Positions 1-5,847 of a stretch of 20,689 nt of DNA are shown in pieces. Made by a program: the position numbers and the translations under genes. The notes under the pieces are model-generated. The model saw only the letters and a program-made list of their open reading frames with translations. It did no database searches and had not been told where the DNA came from. The first letter of the stretch is position 1. The number at the start of each line of letters is the position of its first letter. This DNA is from a virus, in IMG/VR virus record IMGVR_UViG_3300017917_001081, positions 1 through 20,689 of that record; one strand, written 5' to 3'.

Positions 1-76
1 AATTTAGATACACTTGAGTAATACAATTTAACTCTCACTCATTTGCGGAACATAAGACCTTGCTCATATTACTATT

Positions 77-110
77 ACTAACCTAAGTTAGTTTACCATA
101 ACTAACCTAA
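77..110. repeat. Nested inverted and direct repeats
   Basis: ACTAACCTAA occurs twice (77-86 and 101-110). The sequence GTTAGTT at 87-93 is complementary to both flanks: ACTAAC (77-82) pairs with GTTAGT (87-92), and GTTAGTT (87-93) pairs with AACTAAC (100-106). Two alternative hairpins therefore share one arm. This looks like a protein-binding or iteron-like site. Confidence 0.7.
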
Positions 111-116
111 ATTCAA

Positions 117-130
117 TACCATTGGTAAAG
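117..130. repeat. Palindromic 14-mer repeat, copy 1
   Basis: TACCATTGGTAAAG is repeated exactly at 290-303. Its core TACCATTGGTA is a perfect palindrome around a central T. Paired palindromic copies flanking an A+T tract suggest binding sites for a dimeric protein such as an initiator or repressor. The protein is unknown. Confidence 0.7.
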
Positions 131-195
131 CATCCCTAATATAATATACTATATAATTTATAATCTATAATATAATATATATTATATAATATATA

Positions 196-233
196 GTATA
201 TAATATATAATACACTATATAATATATAATACA
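196..233. repeat. 19-bp tandem repeat, two units
   Basis: Unit 1 (196-214) and unit 2 (215-233) are 19 bp each and differ only in the first base (G versus C). Both consist of TATATAATATATAATACA after that base. More degenerate relatives lie to the left (about 150-195). Such A+T-only tandem units are candidate DNA-unwinding elements, although low-complexity slippage could also make them. Confidence 0.75.
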
Positions 234-258
234 ATATATAAGTACATTAGTAAATATA

Positions 259-280
259 TACCAGGATTAAATACCTGGTA
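259..280. repeat. Inverted repeat TACCAGG / CCTGGTA
   Basis: TACCAGG (259-265) is the exact complement of CCTGGTA (274-280), with an 8-base A+T loop. It shares the TACC...GGTA arms of the nearby palindromic 14-mers, so it may be a spaced variant of the same operator-like site. There is no T-run after it, which argues against a terminator. Confidence 0.65.
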
Positions 281-287
281 AAATAAG

Positions 288-303
288 TTTACCATTGGTA
301 AAG
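288..303. repeat. Palindromic 14-mer repeat, copy 2
   Basis: This is an exact second copy of the 14-mer at 117-130 (here 290-303). In this copy the palindrome extends to 15 bp, TTTACCATTGGTAAA (288-302). It lies about 40 bp upstream of the -33 element of the candidate promoter, a plausible place for an operator. Confidence 0.7.
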
Positions 304-343
304 TACTTAGGTCAAAATATTTTTAATAATATTTAATATTTTT

Positions 344-375
344 TTTGTTTATTTAATATTTAGTTTATACTTTTA
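344..375 (+). promoter_or_regulatory. Candidate Bacteroidota-type promoter
   Basis: TTTG (344-347) is followed after 20 bases by TACTTTTA (368-375). This fits the -33 TTTG / -7 TAnnTTTG pattern with one mismatch in the -7 element and normal spacing. Transcription would start near 382, about 25 bases before the first small gene. It probably drives the + strand early block. Confidence 0.5.
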
Positions 376-405
376 GGTCTCATTAATAACACTAAAACAA
401 ATACA

Positions 406-507
406 ATGACACACATCACAATCATCGAAGCGGCTCTTTTATTCATTGGCTCAATCTTTATTTACACACTTGCTAAAACAATATGGCAAGAAATCACAAA
501 CAAATAA
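406..507 (+). CDS. Small single-span membrane protein, 33 aa
   Basis: This ORF begins MTHITIIEAALLFIGSIF and is mostly one hydrophobic helix (about residues 8-27) followed by a short polar tail ending EITNK. The leader is A-rich (AAACAAATACA), like other starts in this block, and it is the first ORF after the candidate promoter. Size and topology resemble small phage early membrane peptides, but no family is recognised. It ends 26 bases before the next start. The short length leaves real doubt about expression. Confidence 0.45.
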   Translation: MTHITIIEAALLFIGSIFIYTLAKTIWQEITNK

Positions 508-533
508 ACCTTAAACACAAAAACACAAACACA

Positions 534-815
534 ATGACAAACACAAAAGTAAACAACATGAGAAGCCCAAAGGGCAATTTAGTAGCTAATCAATTTATAG
601 TACACACTCCCGAGGCTACCTATTTTCAATCTTACAATTCATTAATAGTGAAAACTACTTTCGAAGATGGCCAAAGAGTAGTTTATTTAGATGAGTATTA
701 TTGGAACTATTCGAGAACAACCTCTAAATATAGGACTGAATTTTTAGGGGAGAACACAAAAGAAACAAAAGAAAAGATAGAAAAGGGAATTTATAAATTA
801 ACAAATCTAAATTAA
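534..815 (+). CDS. Conserved phage protein, possibly DUF8033-like, 93 aa
   Basis: I place the start at 534 (MTNTKVNNM) because it has the ACACACA-type leader seen at the next three genes. The longer frame from 483 would overlap the 33-aa gene and adds only low-complexity residues. The core has FQSYNSLIVK (about residues 32-41), DEYYWNYSRTTSKYR and FLGENTKET. I associate this pattern of a short sheet followed by a W/Y-rich Ser-Arg-Thr-Thr motif with a small phage family annotated DUF8033, from memory only. The function of that family is unknown. The gene leads a run of small early genes. Confidence 0.75.
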   Translation: MTNTKVNNMRSPKGNLVANQFIVHTPEATYFQSYNSLIVKTTFEDGQRVVYLDEYYWNYSRTTSKYRTEFLGENTKETKEKIEKGIYKLTNLN

Positions 816-820
816 TCACA

Positions 821-1036
821 ATGAAAAAGAAAGTATTAAACGCAAAAGAATTAATGGATTATTTAATTGAATTAGAGGATTACGGATTAGACTTAAATAC
901 TATTACTCTGCACTATAGAGAAGATTTCGATTCAGATGTTGAATTAATAACGGGAGTTTGTGAGGATTTATATGATGCTGAAACAAATTCAGTACTTGAG
1001 TCTATTTTATTTTATACAAATTCAGAAAACCAATAA
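821..1036 (+). CDS. Small acidic protein of unknown function, 71 aa
   Basis: No family is recognised. The protein starts MKKKVLNAKELMDYL and is strongly acidic after residue 15, with helices likely at 8-20 and 50-66. It lies 5 bases after the previous gene and 11 bases before the next, so it is co-transcribed. Small acidic early phage proteins often bind and block host proteins, but nothing in this sequence proves that role. Confidence 0.7.
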   Translation: MKKKVLNAKELMDYLIELEDYGLDLNTITLHYREDFDSDVELITGVCEDLYDAETNSVLESILFYTNSENQ

Positions 1037-1047
1037 AACTTAACACA

Positions 1048-1494
1048 ATGAAAAAGACAATTAAAAAAGCATTTGTTGCAAGACCTTCTGAGTGGTACAA
1101 ATTAACGGAAGGCAGAAAGGCCACAATAAAGAAAGACAGCTTTTATAATGGCGAAGGATATTACTCGGGCACTTGGGATGATGACGGCACTAAGTTTGAA
1201 TGCCCAAGCATCTTTTTTGATGAGATTGAGGAATTTAATAATGAGATGATTTTAACATCAAGACAAAAGAACGAAAAAGAGGAAACCATTTTCACATATC
1301 AAACGAAAGACAAAGAGAGTAAAATTACATTTCAAATGCACCCAAGAAAGGCTTTTTCTTTTATTGTTATTGATGTGGTAAATATCCCTAAAAACATGAT
1401 TAATGATATACTCGATGGGTTCATGCTTAAGGGTATTAGACAAAATAATTTTAATGGTGGATATGATGAAGCTATAAAAACAATACAATTTTAA
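1048..1494 (+). CDS. Unknown protein, 148 aa
   Basis: No family is recognised. The N-terminal part (about 10-60) has YKLTEGRKA, an aromatic/glycine run (YNGEGYYSGTWDDDG) and an acidic stretch, which suggests a beta-rich domain. The C-terminal part (about 75-148) is mixed, with DKESKITFQM and a final helix. No signal peptide or membrane segment is visible. It shares the ACACA-type leader and sits in the same run of tight small genes. Confidence 0.75.
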   Translation: MKKTIKKAFVARPSEWYKLTEGRKATIKKDSFYNGEGYYSGTWDDDGTKFECPSIFFDEIEEFNNEMILTSRQKNEKEETIFTYQTKDKESKITFQMHPRKAFSFIVIDVVNIPKNMINDILDGFMLKGIRQNNFNGGYDEAIKTIQF

Positions 1495-1505
1495 ATTAAT
1501 ACACA

Positions 1506-1733
1506 ATGAAAACAAAAGTAAAATTTTTATACCATGAGGAAAATCAAGATTTAATGGCTTATTTTCCCGAAGAGGTTTGGTGCGATAATACAAAGACCTG
1601 CTATTCTCATATTGGACAACATTCTGCATGTCATCCAAACTACGCAAAAGAATGCAGAGAAGCCACAATGCTTGAGTACTTAGATTTATTTAATGAACTA
1701 CAAAGCATCGGCTACCGATTGGAACTTATTTAG
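1506..1733 (+). CDS. Small Cys/His-containing protein, 75 aa
   Basis: No family is recognised. The middle carries three cysteines and two histidines: C26 of VWCDNTK, C32 and H35 in CYSH, then H39 and C42 in HSACHP, with another Cys in AKECREA. They could form a metal site, but the spacing matches no zinc finger I know. A C-terminal helix (LEYLDLFNELQSIGY) follows. It is 11 bases after the previous gene with an A-rich leader. Confidence 0.7.
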   Translation: MKTKVKFLYHEENQDLMAYFPEEVWCDNTKTCYSHIGQHSACHPNYAKECREATMLEYLDLFNELQSIGYRLELI

Positions 1734-1746
1734 GGTTTACTGAAGA

Positions 1747-1789
1747 GGGGTAAGATTCCCCGAAATGGCGTAAGTTCCCCCACTTACCC
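1747..1789. repeat. Intergenic direct plus inverted repeat
   Basis: Two related 12-mers, GTAAGATTCCCC (1750-1761) and GTAAGTTCCCCC (1770-1781), lie in the gap between two genes. GGGTAAG (1748-1754) is also complementary to CTTACCC (1783-1789). The local GC content is much higher than the surroundings. It may be a weak RNA hairpin or a binding site. There is no T-run, so it is not an evident intrinsic terminator. Confidence 0.5.
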
Positions 1790-1811
1790 ATATAAACCAA
1801 AAATAAAGACA

Positions 1812-2021
1812 ATGAGCTTTAAAATTGACAGCTACCACGTAAACGAATACACAAATGACCTTGTTTTGTACGTTGGTAATTCTATTTTTTTAACAATTAA
1901 TTGCCTAAATGGAAGAGGCGAAGTTGTAAGCCAAGAAGAAATAGAAGATATTATTTATGACATTGAATGGGAAGAAAATATTGGCAAGTCTCAAGGTTGG
2001 AATGATTATTTAGCAAAATAA
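1812..2021 (+). CDS. Small acidic protein of unknown function, 69 aa
   Basis: No family is recognised. The first half looks beta-rich (FKIDSYHVNEYTNDLVLYVG), then an acidic helix follows (about 41-57, with repeated Glu, Asp and Ile), and the protein ends GWNDYLAK. The leader contains ATAAACCAAAAATAAAGACA, an A/C-rich type also seen before other genes that follow a gap. It is the last gene before a 244-base non-coding gap. Confidence 0.7.
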   Translation: MSFKIDSYHVNEYTNDLVLYVGNSIFLTINCLNGRGEVVSQEEIEDIIYDIEWEENIGKSQGWNDYLAK

Positions 2022-2265
2022 ATCCTTTCCAGGCTATTTAATTTTTTTATGATAACATGATAAGGAAATAAAAAGAAAAAGCAAATTTGAGGCTTAAAAG
2101 TGGCTTTAAATGGCATTTTTTGCTATATTGGCAATCTATGCCAGGCAATGACTACTTTTTGCCATTGCGACTGCTTTGTAGTTGCATACCCAAAAATCTG
2201 CCAAAAAGCTCCAAAAGCCCTATCCAAAAACCCCTCAAAAATCTTTTATAATTAAACAAAAATCT
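2022..2265. other. Non-coding gap before the methyltransferase gene
   Basis: No gene is evident on either strand. It contains a short hairpin, GCAATG (2146-2151) against CATTGC (2163-2168). There is a weak promoter-like pair, TTG (2128-2130) and TACTTTTTG (2153-2161), which is one base off the TAnnTTTG pattern. The gap is large for this block and suggests that the next gene has its own promoter or was acquired as a cassette. A TTG-initiated extension of the next gene runs into this gap but is low-complexity, so I do not count it as coding. Confidence 0.4.
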
Positions 2266-2898
2266 ATGGCAAAAATCCTTGTGGCTTGTGAAGAAAGCCA
2301 ATCAGTAACAAAAATCCTCAGAGAATTAGGTCACGAAGCATTTTCTTGTGACATTTTACCTTGTAGTGGTGGTCATCCCGAATGGCATTTCCAGGATGAT
2401 GTATTTAATGTAATTAACAAAGGTTGGGATTTAATGATTGCTCATCCTCCTTGTACTTGTTTATCTGTTAGTGGTGCAAGACACCTTTACAACAAAGATG
2501 GTTCACCTAACTTGGAACGATATAAAAACCAAGCAGAAGCCTTGGATTTTGTCCAAAAACTTATGGATGCACCTATTCCACGAATAGCTATTGAGAATCC
2601 TGTTTCTGTTATATCGACAAAAATCCGTAAGCCAGACCAAATTATACAGCCATGGATGTTTGGCGATGAAGCTACAAAGACAACTTGCCTATGGCTCAAA
2701 AATCTGCCAAAATTAGAACCTACTAATATAGTTGGTAAAGGTGAAAGAACAGTTTTTAAAAGTGGCAAATCTCATCCAAAATGGTATGCAGATGCTTTAG
2801 CTAAGGCGAAAACACCAGCAGAAAGGAGAACATTGAGAAGCAAGACTTTTCAAGGCATTGCTTATGCTATGGCAACACAATGGACAAAAGAATTATAA
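2266..2898 (+). CDS. Compact C5-cytosine methyltransferase-like protein, 210 aa
   Basis: The N-terminus MAKILVACEESQ with LGHEAFSCDILPCSGG (residues 21-36) resembles the SAM-binding start of DNA cytosine methyltransferases. Motif IV with the catalytic Cys is seen as HPPC (60-63) and the ENP motif as IENP (109-112). These are hallmarks of the C5-MTase fold, which transfers a methyl group from SAM to cytosine. At 210 aa it is shorter than usual (over 300) and has no clear target-recognition domain; the C-terminal part (GDEATKTTCLWLKNLP) is typical of phage members. I start at 2266 rather than at an upstream TTG (2182) because the extension is low-complexity. No restriction enzyme gene is adjacent. 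Likely roles are self-DNA modification or escape from host restriction; the modified site is unknown. Confidence 0.85.
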   Translation: MAKILVACEESQSVTKILRELGHEAFSCDILPCSGGHPEWHFQDDVFNVINKGWDLMIAHPPCTCLSVSGARHLYNKDGSPNLERYKNQAEALDFVQKLMDAPIPRIAIENPVSVISTKIRKPDQIIQPWMFGDEATKTTCLWLKNLPKLEPTNIVGKGERTVFKSGKSHPKWYADALAKAKTPAERRTLRSKTFQGIAYAMATQWTKEL

Positions 2899-2966
2899 AA
2901 AAATTAACTAAAAAATATTAAATTGTAACAAAATTTACTTAATTTTACTAAACCAAAACAAAAACA

Positions 2967-3176
2967 ATGTACGAATTAATCACACTTACTTACCCAATGA
3001 AATGCGGTATCACTGGACAACTAATCCAGAAAGGCGAACAAGCCTATTACAACTATGAGTCTAACAAGTGCATTCATCCAGTTGAATATGAACGTGGGAT
3101 GTCTAAGGCAGTTATTGGAGACAAAAAAACCTACTTTACCAGACTTTCTAAACTAAACACAAAAAACCTAAAGTAA
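2967..3176 (+). CDS. Small unknown protein, 69 aa
   Basis: No firm family. The sequence KCGITGQLIQKGEQAYYN (residues 12-29) followed by NKCIHP resembles a reduced treble-clef or zinc-ribbon fold in which some cysteines have been lost. Only two cysteines remain, so metal binding is doubtful. A basic tail follows. The leader (ACCAAAACAAAAACA) is of the A/C-rich type. The stop shares one base with the next start (TAATG), so the pair should be translationally coupled. Confidence 0.7.
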   Translation: MYELITLTYPMKCGITGQLIQKGEQAYYNYESNKCIHPVEYERGMSKAVIGDKKTYFTRLSKLNTKNLK

Positions 3177-3376
3177 TGAAAACCTACACTTTTATCGAAG
3201 AGCACGACTTTTTACTCAATGAAATTTTTTACTTCACCAGATTAGATGGAATATTCGTTCCAGGAACCATGTCTAAGGACTACGATAAGGCGTATCAAGC
3301 CTATCAAGATTTGATTAGAACAAGACCCAAAAACGAAGAAAAAATCTTGTTTACGGTGACTACACCATCAAACTAA
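3176..3376 (+). CDS. Small unknown protein, 66 aa
   Basis: No family is recognised. It has an aromatic N-terminal half (FLLNEIFYFTRLDGIF) and a helix with repeated Tyr-Gln-Ala (DKAYQAYQDLI), and it ends in a short Thr/Pro stretch. The 1-nt TAATG overlap with the previous gene indicates coupled translation. No signal peptide or membrane helix is visible. Confidence 0.7.
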   Translation: MKTYTFIEEHDFLLNEIFYFTRLDGIFVPGTMSKDYDKAYQAYQDLIRTRPKNEEKILFTVTTPSN

Positions 3377-3382
3377 AAACTA

Positions 3383-3613
3383 ATGAAACTAACCCTCGAA
3401 CAGAAGAAAAAAGGTATAAAAGAAGAATATACCTATGTAAACAGCAACGGAAGGATTTCCAAACAATACACTTACAAGGGCATGATTATCAAGTGGGATA
3501 ACATGATACTTAACGGAAAGTGGTTTTACTGGAGACACTCCTATTACGCCTCACTTGATGCAGCTGTTCAAGGAATAGACAGACACCTAAAATTATACAC
3601 CAAAACCAAATAA
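3383..3613 (+). CDS. Small basic protein of unknown function, 76 aa
   Basis: No family is recognised. It is Lys/Tyr-rich with alternating patterns (EEYTYVNSNGRISKQYTYKG) and KWFYWRHSYY, which suggest a small curved beta-sheet, followed by a helix (LDAAVQGIDRHLK). The basic charge would suit nucleic-acid binding, but there is no motif to support it. It starts 6 bases after the previous gene and ends 1 base before the next. Confidence 0.7.
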   Translation: MKLTLEQKKKGIKEEYTYVNSNGRISKQYTYKGMIIKWDNMILNGKWFYWRHSYYASLDAAVQGIDRHLKLYTKTK

Positions 3614-3614
3614 A

Positions 3615-3902
3615 ATGAAAATTGACACCGAAGCACATGAATTGAATGATGCTGAAAAATTACACGCTTATAATTTGATTAAGCAAATGTTAATCTCTAT
3701 TGATAACATAGAAGAGTCTTATATCTTATTCTGTTCTGATGAAGAGAACAAAGAAGCAGCAAAAAAACTCGCAAATATGTTTAAGGAGGATAAGAATTTC
3801 GAAGGCGAAGTAGATGAAGCAGTATTGTTCATGTCTATCTTTAAAGCTAAATTAATGTCAGAGTACAACAGATTAAATTCATCAATAAATAAATACAATT
3901 AA
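3615..3902 (+). CDS. Helical acidic protein of unknown function, 95 aa
   Basis: No family is recognised. The sequence is almost all helix-forming, rich in Glu, Lys, Leu and Ala (for example AEKLHAYNLIKQMLI and NKEAAKKLANMFKED). It is probably a soluble helical bundle, perhaps dimeric. One base separates it from the previous stop and the next gene starts one base after its stop, so this is a tightly coupled gene string leading into the replication module. Confidence 0.7.
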   Translation: MKIDTEAHELNDAEKLHAYNLIKQMLISIDNIEESYILFCSDEENKEAAKKLANMFKEDKNFEGEVDEAVLFMSIFKAKLMSEYNRLNSSINKYN

Positions 3903-3903
3903 A

Positions 3904-4200
3904 ATGGAAAATCAAGAACAACAACCAGAATTACAATTAGAGCAGAAAGAACTCACACCTATTTTTCCATGTGAGTGGTGCTTCACATTTGATGATGATG
4001 AGCCACAAGTGTTCGCTGCTACTAATGAGAAAGTAAATGACCAAGAACCAGCTATTAGATTGATTTTAGCTAACACTAAAGAAACTACAGTTACCTTTCA
4101 ACATGAAGGAAAAACTTTTAAATTATTCTGTAGAGAATTAACCGAAGCTGGTCAAAATTTAATTAACCAAAATAACGAAGAGCAAAATGATAGAAGTTAA
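3904..4200 (+). CDS. Unknown protein with Gln/Glu-rich N-terminus, 98 aa
   Basis: No family is recognised. The first 17 residues are Gln/Glu-rich and likely disordered. Then comes PCEWCFTFDDDEP with a C-x-x-C pair, followed by a likely beta domain (TTVTFQHEGKTFKLFCREL) and a polar tail. A single C-x-x-C is not enough to claim a zinc ribbon. It overlaps the next gene by 14 nt in another frame. Confidence 0.7.
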   Translation: MENQEQQPELQLEQKELTPIFPCEWCFTFDDDEPQVFAATNEKVNDQEPAIRLILANTKETTVTFQHEGKTFKLFCRELTEAGQNLINQNNEEQNDRS

Positions 4201-4387
4201 AGATTATAGAGCACTCATCAGACATGGTGATTTAAAGAAGATTTGTGCTATCACTGGGCTTACGCCTTACTTGTTAAACACAAGATTAAGTAAGCACGAC
4301 TACGAGACAGAGGAAATTGTTAAAGCATACTATGCTAAAAAATTAGAAGCACTAAAAAACCAAATAAATGATTACAGTGAAGAATAG
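4187..4387 (+). CDS. Small HTH-like protein, 66 aa
   Basis: Residues about 12-32 (DLKKICAITGLTPYLLNTRLS) have the pattern of a helix-turn-helix: a helix, a Thr-Gly-Leu turn and a recognition helix. A second helical part follows, YYAKKLEALKNQI. It could be a small DNA-binding protein of the replication or recombination module. It overlaps its upstream neighbour by 14 nt and its downstream neighbour by 20 nt. A regulator and a replication accessory are both possible; the HTH reading is by eye. Confidence 0.65.
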   Translation: MIEVKDYRALIRHGDLKKICAITGLTPYLLNTRLSKHDYETEEIVKAYYAKKLEALKNQINDYSEE

Positions 4388-4742
4388 ACCATCGAGAGAG
4401 CACTTGATGAGCAATAAACCGATTGAGATTGAAAAATCTATTTACAAAGATGTTATAAATAATGTAGCTAATCAATTTGAGCTATCTACAAAAAAACTTT
4501 TAAGTAAAGATAGATACAGAAAACAAGTATTAGCAAGGAATATGGCGTATTATATTCTACACACAGCTTACAAACAAAAAGCTGCACAGATAGCACCACA
4601 TTTCAAAAGAGATAGAACTACTATCCTACATGGCTTAAACACTTTTGTAAACGACATAGAAGTAATACCATTTTACATGGAGAAGTATGAGAAAGTAATG
4701 GACACTTTATTTGAACCACAAAACATTTATTCACTACAATAA
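4368..4742 (+). CDS. Stand-alone DnaA domain IV-like DNA-binding protein, 124 aa
   Basis: Residues about 28-95 match the C-terminal duplex-DNA-binding domain of the initiator DnaA: VANQFELSTKKLLS, then RYRKQVLARNMAYYIL, and the signature-like DRTTILHGL (DnaA: RDHTTVLHA). No AAA+ ATPase domain is present, so it cannot be a full initiator. It may bind DnaA boxes or phage origin repeats, or interfere with host DnaA. I keep the start at 4368, which has an A-rich leader; an internal ATG at 4407 would remove the overlap with the previous gene. It sits at the head of the replication and recombination genes, consistent with a role at the origin. Confidence 0.85.
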   Translation: MITVKNRPSREHLMSNKPIEIEKSIYKDVINNVANQFELSTKKLLSKDRYRKQVLARNMAYYILHTAYKQKAAQIAPHFKRDRTTILHGLNTFVNDIEVIPFYMEKYEKVMDTLFEPQNIYSLQ

Positions 4743-4752
4743 AACAACAACT

Positions 4753-4965
4753 ATGTTATCTACATTTCAACTATTATCAGAGCAAGACAAAAAGCTATTT
4801 ATGGCTAAGATTTGCAATGAGATTAATTACAATCAAGCTTCTTATAATCTATTAAAGTTATTAGTTAGCTATTGGGATGAAAACCCAATCAATGATGTAA
4901 CTTATTTTCCACAACAATTTAATAAACCTTTAAACAGACTACAAAATGGACAATCAAATAACTAA
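4753..4965 (+). CDS. Small helical unknown protein, 70 aa
   Basis: No family is recognised. I place the start at the ATG at 4753 (MLSTFQLLSEQDKK), behind AAAACAACAACT. An upstream TTG frame at 4711 would overlap the DnaA-like gene and lacks this leader. The protein is helical with several aromatic residues and ends NGQSNN. It overlaps the next gene by 20 nt in another frame, so translation of the two is probably linked. Confidence 0.65.
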   Translation: MLSTFQLLSEQDKKLFMAKICNEINYNQASYNLLKLLVSYWDENPINDVTYFPQQFNKPLNRLQNGQSNN

Positions 4966-5635
4966 ACCAACGTATGACATCGTAAACAAAGACTCGATGT
5001 TATCTCTTAGCAACGAACTTGCTAAACTAATCAAAGAAAAAAACCTTTCAACTACTATTCAAAGAAAGGAATATGTAAATGTTTCTGGATGGCAGTTTGC
5101 TGGTTCAGCACTTGGACTAATGCCAATCATTACAGAAATTACTGACTTGACTCGTAGAGGTGAGCAACCTGGTCAAGTAGAGTTTAAGTACTTAGCTAAG
5201 TGTGAAGTAAGGAAAATTACTACTGGTGAAGTGGTATCTACTGGAGTAGCATTATGTTCCTCTTTTGAAAGAACTAAAGCATCTTTTGATGAGTATGCAA
5301 TCTTATCAATGGCACAAACAAGAGCAATAGGTAAGGCGTATCGTAACTTACTTGCTTGGTTAATGAACGCAGCTGGATTCGAAGCAACACCAGCAGAAGA
5401 AATGGACTTTGCAGTTCAAGAAACTCCTAAACAACCATCTAAACCAGTTGTAGAAGTAGTAGCTGAGATTTTAGAAGAAGGACCAAGTAAAGAAGAGTTA
5501 ATGATGGAGATTGCTAAGTGCACTAAAGTTAAGCAATTAACTGATTTATATTATGGATATAAACAAGCATTTGATGCTGATGAAACATTAATGGCCGTAT
5601 TGAAAGCTAAAAAACAAAATCTAACAACAAAATAA
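4946..5635 (+). CDS. Putative phage strand-annealing/recombination-type protein, 229 aa
   Basis: The core (about residues 40-150) has SGWQFAGSALGLMP, a beta region with CEVRKITTGEVV, and the strongly conserved AILSMAQTRAIGKAYRNLLAW followed by AGFEATPAEEMD. I recognise this block from many phage proteins that sit with replication and recombination genes and are usually treated as single-strand annealing or ssDNA-handling proteins, but activity is not proven for this family as far as I know. Residues 155-180 are a Pro/Val/Glu-rich linker and the rest is a helical tail. It lies between the DnaA-like gene and helicase-loading genes, which supports a DNA-metabolism role. Confidence 0.8.
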   Translation: MDNQITKPTYDIVNKDSMLSLSNELAKLIKEKNLSTTIQRKEYVNVSGWQFAGSALGLMPIITEITDLTRRGEQPGQVEFKYLAKCEVRKITTGEVVSTGVALCSSFERTKASFDEYAILSMAQTRAIGKAYRNLLAWLMNAAGFEATPAEEMDFAVQETPKQPSKPVVEVVAEILEEGPSKEELMMEIAKCTKVKQLTDLYYGYKQAFDADETLMAVLKAKKQNLTTK

Positions 5636-5639
5636 AATT

Positions 5640-5846
5640 ATGCCTTCATTTCAAAAAGACTGGTGCACTGTTATAGAGCAAGATGGTATGCACTTTGTAA
5701 TTACACCAAACGGAAGTAAAATACCAGCTGTAATAACAACAGTTACAACTGATTCGACTGGAACTAATCCACAATGCACACTAACAATTCATTGCAATAT
5801 TGCAAAGGATTTAGAAGATGCAATTAATAAATATCAAAACAAATAA
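5640..5846 (+). CDS. Small unknown protein, 68 aa
   Basis: No family is recognised. It looks like a beta-rich domain (HFVITPNGSKIPAVITTVTT, then CTLTIHCNIA) with a short C-terminal helix. It lies 4 bases after the putative annealing protein gene and 1 base before the next start, so it probably belongs to the same functional group. Confidence 0.7.
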   Translation: MPSFQKDWCTVIEQDGMHFVITPNGSKIPAVITTVTTDSTGTNPQCTLTIHCNIAKDLEDAINKYQNK

Positions 5847-5847
5847 A

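Larger units (their letters stand above)
1..405. other. Gene-free AT-rich control or origin-like region
   Basis: I see no convincing gene here. The stretch contains an inverted and direct repeat cluster (77-130), an almost pure A+T tract (about 135-258) with a 19-bp tandem repeat, a hairpin (259-280), a second copy of a palindromic 14-mer (290-303) and a promoter-like site (344-375) just before the first small gene. Repeats next to an easily melted A+T tract are typical of phage origins, but the same signs also fit an operator region. No canonical DnaA box (TTATNCACA) was seen by eye. The origin role is inferred. Confidence 0.55.

Noticed and set aside
1-405. CRISPR array or tRNA gene in the repeat region
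   Set aside because: Repeats are too few and irregular for an array, and no cloverleaf can be formed in this A+T-rich sequence.
1258-1668. - strand ORF of 136 aa opposite the early genes
   Set aside because: It is the shadow of two well-fitted + strand genes and has a composition unlike a real protein.
2182-2265. TTG-initiated N-terminal extension of the methyltransferase-like gene
   Set aside because: The added residues are low-complexity, the start codon is weak, and MAKILVACEES at 2266 is the family's normal beginning.
4711-4752. TTG-initiated extension of the 70-aa gene
   Set aside because: It lies inside the DnaA-like gene and the ATG at 4753 has the usual A-rich leader.
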